Source: Xenopus tropicalis (taxonomy: Eukaryota > Chordata > Amphibia > Anura > Pipidae). Taken from it: a stretch of DNA of 64,000 bases. Under the pieces are notes generated by a model. The model had not been told where the DNA came from. It did not search any database and saw only the letters and a program-made list of their open reading frames with translations. Both the position numbers and the translations under genes were made by a program. The DNA is taken from NCBI RefSeq assembly GCF_000004195.4, contig NC_030680.2, positions 142,036,545 to 142,100,544 on the forward strand, written 5' to 3'. Each line of letters starts with the position of its first letter. The first letter of the stretch is position 1. This document shows positions 37,901 to 46,900 of the stretch, piece after piece.

Positions 37901-40900
37901 AGGGACCTTAGATTGTAAGCTCACTGGGGCAGGGACTGATGGGAATGTGATAGGGACCTTAGATTGTAAGCTCACTGGGGCAGGGACTGTTGGGAATGTG
38001 ATAGGGACCTTAGATTGTAAGCTCCACTGGGGCAGGGACTGATGGGAATGTGATAGGGACCTTAGATTGTAAGCTCACTGGGGCAGGGACTGTTGGGAAT
38101 GTGATAGGGACCTTAGATTGTAAGCTCCACTGGGGCAGGGACTGATGGGAATGTGATAGGGACCTTAGATTGTAAACTCACTGGGGCAGGGACTGATGGG
38201 AATGTGATAGGGACCTTAGATTGTAAGCTCCACTGGGGCAGGGACTGTTGGGAATGTGATAGGGACCTTAGATTGTAAGATCACTGAGGCAGGGACTGAT
38301 GGGAATGTGATAGGGACCTTAGATTGTAAGCTCACTGGGGCAGGGACTGATGGGAATGTGATAGGGACCTTAGATTGTAAGCTCCACTGGGGCAGGGACT
38401 GTTGGGAATGTGATAGGGACCTTAGATTGTAAGCTCACTGGGGCAGGGACTGATGGGAATGTGATAGGGACCTTAGATTGTAAGCTCACTGGGGCAGGGA
38501 CTGATGGGAATGTGATAGGGACCTTAGATTGTAAACTCACTGGGGCAGGGACTGATGGGAATGTGATAGGGACCTTAGATTGTAAGCTCCACTGGGACAG
38601 GGACTGATGGGAATGTGATAGGGACCTTAGATTGTAAGCTCCACTGGGGCAGGGACTGTTGGGAATGTGATAGGGACCTTAGATTGTAAGATCACTGAGG
38701 CAGGGACTGATGGGAATGTGATAGGGACCTTAGATTGTAAGCTCACTGGGGCAGGGACTGATGGGAATGTGATAGGGACCTTAGATTGTAAGCTCACTGG
38801 GGCAGGGGCTGATGGGAATGTGATAGGGACCTTAGATTGTAAGCTCACTGGGGCAGGGACTTATAGGAATGATGTATAATCTCTGCACAGCACTGTGGAA
38901 TATGTTGGTGCTGTATAACTAGTAGATAATAATTACTATACTGTATATGTTTAAATACAGTGAAGTCCAAAAAATTCTAGTGAAACTTACCAGCATTTAA
39001 AGTGGGGATCCTAAACTGTAGCCCACTGGGGTGAGGGGTGATAAAGCAGAAAAATGGGGTGCCCAGTCTGAAGAACTTAAGGTTGAAGTTTAGCGTTTGT
39101 GTGGGTGGGGGGGCGTGTTCCATTCTTTATACCAAAATCATTAGCTGTTTGACCAAACAGGTAGGACGTGTTACTGCAGCACCAAAACCAACATTAAAAG
39201 GTCAATGTCCCACAAAGAATTCTGTGAATGTTCCTGGTCTTTAATTTGGTTTCCGAGTCCCCAGTTGAAAATTCCCATTCCACCAGATCGGCTCTGTCTT
39301 CCTTTGTAAAAAAAAGTTTTTGTTCATGGAGGCTGGGGGTTCTGGTTTCTGTTTCCCCTATTAATCCGATGTTAATTTATAACGTAGGAGGCGAAAATCC
39401 GCATCACCATACTCGTACGCAGCACGGAGTTTAGGAAAATACTGAACTTGGACGAGGTATTTCTCTATTAACTGTGTATATATATATCTGTCTGTATATT
39501 GATTTTCTCTTATAATTACCACCATGTTTCATTACTTGTCCTTTCCATTCCTAGCTGGTCCATGCGCTGGAGGCGGAGCCCACCTTTCAGGTGAAAGTGG
39601 TAGATTACAAGTACAGGTAAGGAGATTTGTTTCTAATCCAAAGGTTCTGCTCACCTTTAAAGAGACTGGGGAGTGAGTATTATTGGGGTGTTTAGGGGTG
39701 CACAGAATATAACTCCATGGCACACAATGGAATAACTGGGCATGCCCAGGGGAAAGAGCCCCATTCCCTTGAACCCCGTGGAACTAAGTGGAAACACAAC
39801 ATGGCAAACGCACCACCCAACACCCTAAATAAGCAGAGCTTCAGTGCCAACCCAAGGGTGAGATTTAGGGTGAATTCTTCATACATATATATATAATGAA
39901 ATCTTTAGTATCTCTACCTATTTATGAGCTGTGGTGTTGGCTCGACCCAATGATGAGCGATACATGGGGATTTAATTAGAAAAAATCAAAACCTGTCCCA
40001 CTAGGGCACCAGTAGAAATCTTTATAGAAACTGTAGTAAATAGACCCATAGAAGCTTCTCTCGCCATCACTGTGTATGAAGAGTTACTCTGCTGATACAA
40101 GCAGTATGGCAGCAACAAAACACAAGTACTTTATCTAATACATTCTGGTACCCATGTATCATACTGCTCTCTCATTGGGCAAGCTGAAACCCCCTACCCC
40201 GCCTCACCCATACCCTACAATTTATTCCTTTTCAGAGTCCTGGGGTTCCTGGAGCAGCTGGAAATCACGCACAACTCCGACATATTCATAGGGATGCACG
40301 GCGCCGGACTCACCCACCTCCTCTTCCTTCCCGACTGGGCTGTTGTCTTTGAGCTGTAGGTGCCATTTTACTTCCAACCCATTATTTTTGTACTACCGAC
40401 CCAACCTGCAGGTCCTACCACTGAGTTCTGATGCCTGTGCCCAGACCTGCACTTATACGGTGTTGGTTTATTGGAGACCCAACCTGCAGTTGCACTTTCA
40501 ACCCACTTTACAGTCTATAGAGGTGCAACCTGGGGCAAGGGGTTCACTTACAGAGCAACTATGAAGGTAGTTACCTGGTAACACATCAAACATGGCACCC
40601 AAGGGGCAAGAATGGCGTAGATATGCCCTTTGGGGTTTCTGGATACACAGAGCCTGTATGTACAAGATCAATAGGCTGCTCCAGACAATATTAGCTAATA
40701 TAGTGCAATGTATGGAGCGGCAGTTGAGAGTTGGCAGCAAGGCTCAGACTCCCGGTGCCATAGGGGTGGCAGAAAGTTATTTTACCCGCTGTGACTCCTG
40801 CCCGGGGAATGCACTGGACTTACCCAGCATTCCTGCTTGAGCAGATGCCTTTAAATGGACTGATATATTTTCACTAAGCAGAACCACAAACTTCTATGGA

Positions 40901-43900
40901 AATTGTTTGGGTGACAGTCATAGAATGGAATTTGCTGTAAAAGCCGAGGGTTTAAGTTCCCACAAGGCAGGTCATACGGCCAATATTCTGCTGCGGGAGA
41001 GTCTGTGTAGGGCAAACCCACTTACATTTCCACCGTACCCTAATATTTTCCTGCTGAATAGTGCTTAGTACAGGGGAATCCCTATGTGCCATAGTTTTAT
41101 GGTATCTCTCTGTACAGGCTATGAGCAAACTTAGGGGGCTGTTCCTGCTGAATTGTGCTTAGTACAGGGGAATCCCTATGTGCCATAGTTTTATGGTATC
41201 TCTCTGTACAGGCTATGAGCAAACTTAGGGGCTGTTCCTGCTGAATTGTGCTTAGTACAGGGGAATCCCTATGTGCCATAGTTTTATGGTATCTCTCTGT
41301 ACAGGCTATGAGCAAACTTAGGGGGCTGTTCCTGCTGAATTGTGCTTAGTACAGGGGAATCCCTATGTGCCATAGTTTTATGGTATCTCTCTATACAGGC
41401 TATGAGCAAACTTAGGGGGCTGTTCCTGCTGAATTGTGCTTAGTACAGGGGAATCCCTATGTGCCATAGTTTTATGGTATCTCTCTATACAGGCTATGAG
41501 CAAACTTAGGGGGCTGTTCCTGCTGAATTGTGCTTAGTACAGGGGAATCCCTATGTGCCATAGTTTTATGGTATCTCTCTATACAGGCTATGAGCAAACT
41601 TAGGGGGCTGTTCCTGCTGAATTGTGCTTAGTACAGGGGAATCCCTATGTGCTATAGTTTTATGGTATCTCTCTGTACAGGCTATGAGCAAACGTAGGGG
41701 GCTGTTCCTGCTGAATTGTGCTTAGTACAGGGGAATCCCTATGTGCCATAGTTTTATGGTATCTCTCTGTACAGGCTATGAGCAAACGTAGGGGGCTGTT
41801 CCTGCTGAATTGTGCTTAGTACAGGGGAATCCCTATGCTGCTATAGTTTTATGGTATCTCTCTGTAAGTCTATGAGCAAACTTAGGGGGCTGTTCCTGCT
41901 GAATTGTGCTTAGTACAGGGGAATCCCTATGCTGCCATAGTTTTATGGTATCTCTCTGTACAGGCTATGAGCAAACCTAGGGGGCTGTTCCTGCTGAATT
42001 GTGCTTAGTACAGGGGAATCCCTATGTGCCATAGTTTTATGGTATCTCTCTGTACAGGCTATGAGCAAACTTAGGGGGCTGTTCCTGCTGAATTGTGCTT
42101 AGTACAGGGGAATCCCTATGCTGCCATAGTTTTATGGTATCTCTCTGTACAGGCTATGAGCAAAGGTAGGAGGCTGTTCCTGCTGAATTGTGCTTAGTAC
42201 AGGGGAATCCCTATGCTGCCATAGTTTTATGGTATCTCTCTGTACAGGCTATGAGCAAACTTAGGGGGCTGTTCCTGCTGAACAGGTCCCATACCTGTAA
42301 TAAAAAATAAAGACCAAGTGCAGATTGCCTGAGAATATCAGCCTCTATATCACACTAAAAGTTAACTCAGTGGTGGAACAACCCCTTTTACTCTTGGGTA
42401 TTCGGCACACAGGGCGGGGTGCTGAGTTTTCACTGCTGGCCCCCCCCGCCCCACACACTCATTATCCATATTCCGCGACCCACATCCCAGTGAGATCAAT
42501 GAGGCCCAAGCCAATAGCCGCCGAGCCGCAGTGTAATTAGGTCACTCGATGTCCCTCTTTGTCTCCCACTGAGTTGATTAGGACCCACTCGGCCCCTGAT
42601 ATAAAATCTTTGCCTTCGTTACTTTGCCACGTCGTTAGTCTCACAGTGTTGGAAATGGCTGTTTTAATCTCTCGCCGCTGTCGGAGAGGACACGGCGTGA
42701 TCCTAATTTAGAGAGCGCTCATTGTGACTCCATAACGAACCTATTTATATCGGCGGGTACCCGGCTCTCTGTGCCAGCGGCGCCTCCACAATGCACTCTC
42801 TCTTACAAATTGGCATCAGGGAAAGATACAGTTATTGTATTTGTAACATAGTAACATAGTAAGTTGGGTTGAAAAAATACACACGCCCATCACGTTCAAC
42901 CATAATGCCTATATATAACCTGCCTAACTACTAGTTGATCCAGAGGGAGGCAAAGGAATGGGGAAAGAATGTGTGGCCCCTGCAACTGTGCCGCCCGGGG
43001 CTCATCCCTTGTAAATGGGCAAACGTTCAACAGATTTCAGCGTTGTATTTATATTATATGTGCAACCTGCCGTTCCCAGGTATAACTGCGAGGACGAGCG
43101 ATGTTATTTAGATTTGGCGAGGCTGCGAGGGATTCGATACATGACGTGGGAGAACAGAGATAAAGTGTTTCCTCAGGACAAGGTAACATTCTCCTTCTGA
43201 TTATCCCCCCACTGCTACTATAGGCACCATCTCTCCCTACTATACCTGCTATCCCACAGCCCCAGTCCCTTCCCAGAGGATATTATCCCCCCACTGCTAC
43301 TATAGGCACCATCTCTCCCTACTATACCTGCTATCCCACAGCCCCAGTCCCTTCCCAGAGGCTATTATCCCACTGCTACTATAGGCGCCATCTCTCCCTA
43401 CTATACCTGCTATCCCACAGCCCCAGTCCCTTCCCAGAGGCTATTATCCCCCCACTGCTACTATAGGCACCATCTCTCCCTACTATACCTGCTATCCCAC
43501 AGCCCCAGTCCCTTCCCAGAGGCTATTATCCCCCCACTGCTACTATAGGCACCATCTCTCCCTACTATACCTGCTATCCCACAGCCCCAGTCCCTTCCCA
43601 GAGGCTATTATCCCACTGCTACTATAGGCACCATCTCTCCCTACTATACCTGCTATCCCACAGCCCCAGTCCCTTCCCAGAGGCTATTATCCCCCCACTG
43701 CTACTATAGGCACCATCTCTCCCTACTATACCTGCTATCCCACAGCCCCAGTCCCTTCCCAGAGGCTATTATCCCACTGCTACTATAGGCACCATCTCTC
43801 CCTACTATACCTGCTATCTCACAGCCCCAGTCCCTTCCCAGAGGCTATTATCCCCCCACTGCTACTATAGGCACCATCTCTCCCTACTATACCTGCTATC

Positions 43901-46900
43901 CCACAGCCACAGTCCCTTCCCAGAAGCTATTATCCCACTGCTACTATAGGCACCATCTCTCCCTACTATACCTGCTATCCCACAGCCCCAGTCCCTTCCC
44001 AGAGGCTATTATCCCCCCACTGCTACTATAGGCACCATCTCTCCCTACTATACCTGCTATCCCACAGCCCCAGTCCCTTCCCAGAGGCTATTATCCCACT
44101 GCTACTATAGGCACCATCTCTCCCTACTATACCTGCTATCCCACAGCCCCAGTCCCTTCCCAGAGGCTATTATCCCACTGCTACTATAGGCACCATCTCT
44201 CCCTACTATACCTGCTATCCCACAGCCCCAGTCCCTTCCCAGAGGCTATTATCCCCCCACTGCTACTATAGGCACCATCTCTCCCTACTATACCTGCTAT
44301 CCCACAGCCACAGTCCCTTCCCAGAGGCTATTATCCCCCCACTGCTACTATAGGCACCATCTCTCCCTACTATACCTGCTATCCCACAGCCCCAGTCCCT
44401 TCCCAGAGTCTATTATCCCCCCACTGCTACTATAGGCACCATCTCTCCCTACTATACCTGCTATCCCACAGCCCCAGTCCCTTCCCACAGGCTATTATCC
44501 CCCACTGCTACTATAGGCACCATCTCTCCCTACTATACCTGCTATCCCACAGCCACAGTCCCTTCCCAGAGGCTATTATCCCCCCACTGCTACTATAGGC
44601 ACCATCTCTCCCTACTATACCTGCTATCCCACAGCCCCAGTCCCTTCCCAGAGGCTATTATCCCCCCACTGCTACTATAGGCACCATCTCTCCCTACTAT
44701 ACCTGCTATCCCACAGCCCCAGTCCCTTCCCAGAGGCTATTATCCCCCCACTGCTACTATAGGCACCATCTCTCCCTACTATACCTGCTATCCCACAGCC
44801 CAGTCCCTTCCCAGAGGCTATTATCCCCCCACTGTTACTATAGGCACCATCTCTCCCTACTATACCTGCTATCCCACAGCCCCAGTCCCTTCCCAGAGGC
44901 TATTATCCCCTCACTGCTACTATAGGCACCATCTCTCCCTACTATACCTGCTATCCCACAGCGCCAGTCCCTTCCCAGAGGCTATTATCCCCCCACTGTT
45001 ACTATAGGCACCATCTCTCCCTACTATACCTGCTATCCCACAGCCCCAGTCCCTTCCCAGAGGCTATTATCCCCCCACTGCTACTATAGGCACCATCTCT
45101 CCCTACTATACCTGCTATCCCACAGCCCCAGTCCCTTCCCAGAGGCTATTATCCCACTGCTACTATAGGCACCATCTCTCCCTACTATACCTGCTATCCC
45201 ACAGCCCCAGTCCCTTCCCAGAGGCTATTATCCCACTGCTACTATAGGCACCATCTCTCCCTACTATACCTGCTATCCCACAGCCCCAGTCCCTTCCCAG
45301 AGGCTATTATCCCCCCACTGCTACTATAGGCACCATCTCTCCCTACTATACCTGCTGTCCCACAGCCCCAGTCCCTTCCCAGAGGCTATTATCCCCCCAC
45401 TGCTACTATAGGCACCATCTCTCCCTACTATACCTACTATCCCACAGCCCCAGTCCCTTCCCAGAGACTATTATCCCCCCCACTGCTACTATAGGCACCA
45501 TCTCTCCCTACTATACCTGCTGTCCCACAGCCCCAGTCCCTTCCCAGAGGCTATTATCCCCCCACTGCTACTATAGGCACCATCTCTCCCTACTATACCT
45601 GCTATCCCACAGCCCCAGTCCCTTCCCAGAGGCTATTATCCCCCCACTGCTACTATAGGCACCATCTCTCCCTACTATACCTGCTGTCCCACAGCCCCAG
45701 TCCCTTCCCAGAGGCTATTATCCCCCCACTGTTACTATAGGCACCATCTCTCCCTACTATACCTGCTATCCCACAGCCCCAGTCCCTTCCCAGAGGCTAT
45801 TATCCCCCCACTGCTACTATAGGCACCATCTCTCCCTACTATACCTGCTATCCCACAGCCCCAGTCCCTTCCCAGAGGCTATTATCCCCCCACTGCTACT
45901 ATAGGCACCATCTCTCCCTACTATACCTGCTGTCCCACAGCCCCAGTCCCTTCCCAGAGGCTATTATCCCCCCACTGCTACTATAGGCACCATCTCTCCC
46001 TACTATACCTGCTATCCCACAGCCCCAGTCCCTTCCCAGAGGCTATTATCCCCCCACTGCTACTATAGGCACCATCTCTCCCTACTATACCTGCTATCCC
46101 ACAGCCCAGTCCCTTCCCAGAGGCTATTATCCCCCCACTGTTACTATAGGCACCATCTCTCCCTACTATACCTGCTATCCCACAGCCCCAGTCCCTTCCC
46201 AGAGGCTATTATCCCCTCACTGCTACTATAGGCACCATCTCTCCCTACTATACCTGCTATCCCACAGCCCCAGTCCCTTCCCAGAGGCTATTATCCCCCC
46301 ACTGTTACTATAGGCACCATCTCTCCCTACTATACCTGCTATCCCACAGCCCCAGTCCCTTCCCAGAGGCTATTATCCCCCCACTGCTACTATAGGCACC
46401 ATCTCTCCCTACTATACCTGCTATCCCACAGCCCCAGTCCCTTCCCAGAGGCTATTATCCCACTGCTACTATAGGCACCATCTCTCCCTACTATACCTGC
46501 TATCCCACAGCCCCAGTCCCTTCCCAGAGGCTATTATCCCCCCACTGCTACTATAGGCACCATCTCTCCCTACTATACCTGCTATCCCACAGCCCCAGTC
46601 CCTTCCCAGAGGCTATTATCCCCCCACTGCTACTATAGGCACCATCTCTCCCTACTATACCTGCTGTCCCACAGCCCCAGTCCCTTCCCAGAGGCTATTA
46701 TCCCCCCACTGCTACTATAGGCACCATCTCTCCCTACTATACCTACTATCCCACAGCCCCAGTCCCTTCCCAGAGACTATTATCCCCCCCACTGCTACTA
46801 TAGGCACCATCTCTCCCTACTATACCTGCTGTCCCACAGCCCCAGTCCCTTCCCAGAGGCTATTATCCCCCCACTGCTACTATAGGCACCATCTCTCCCT

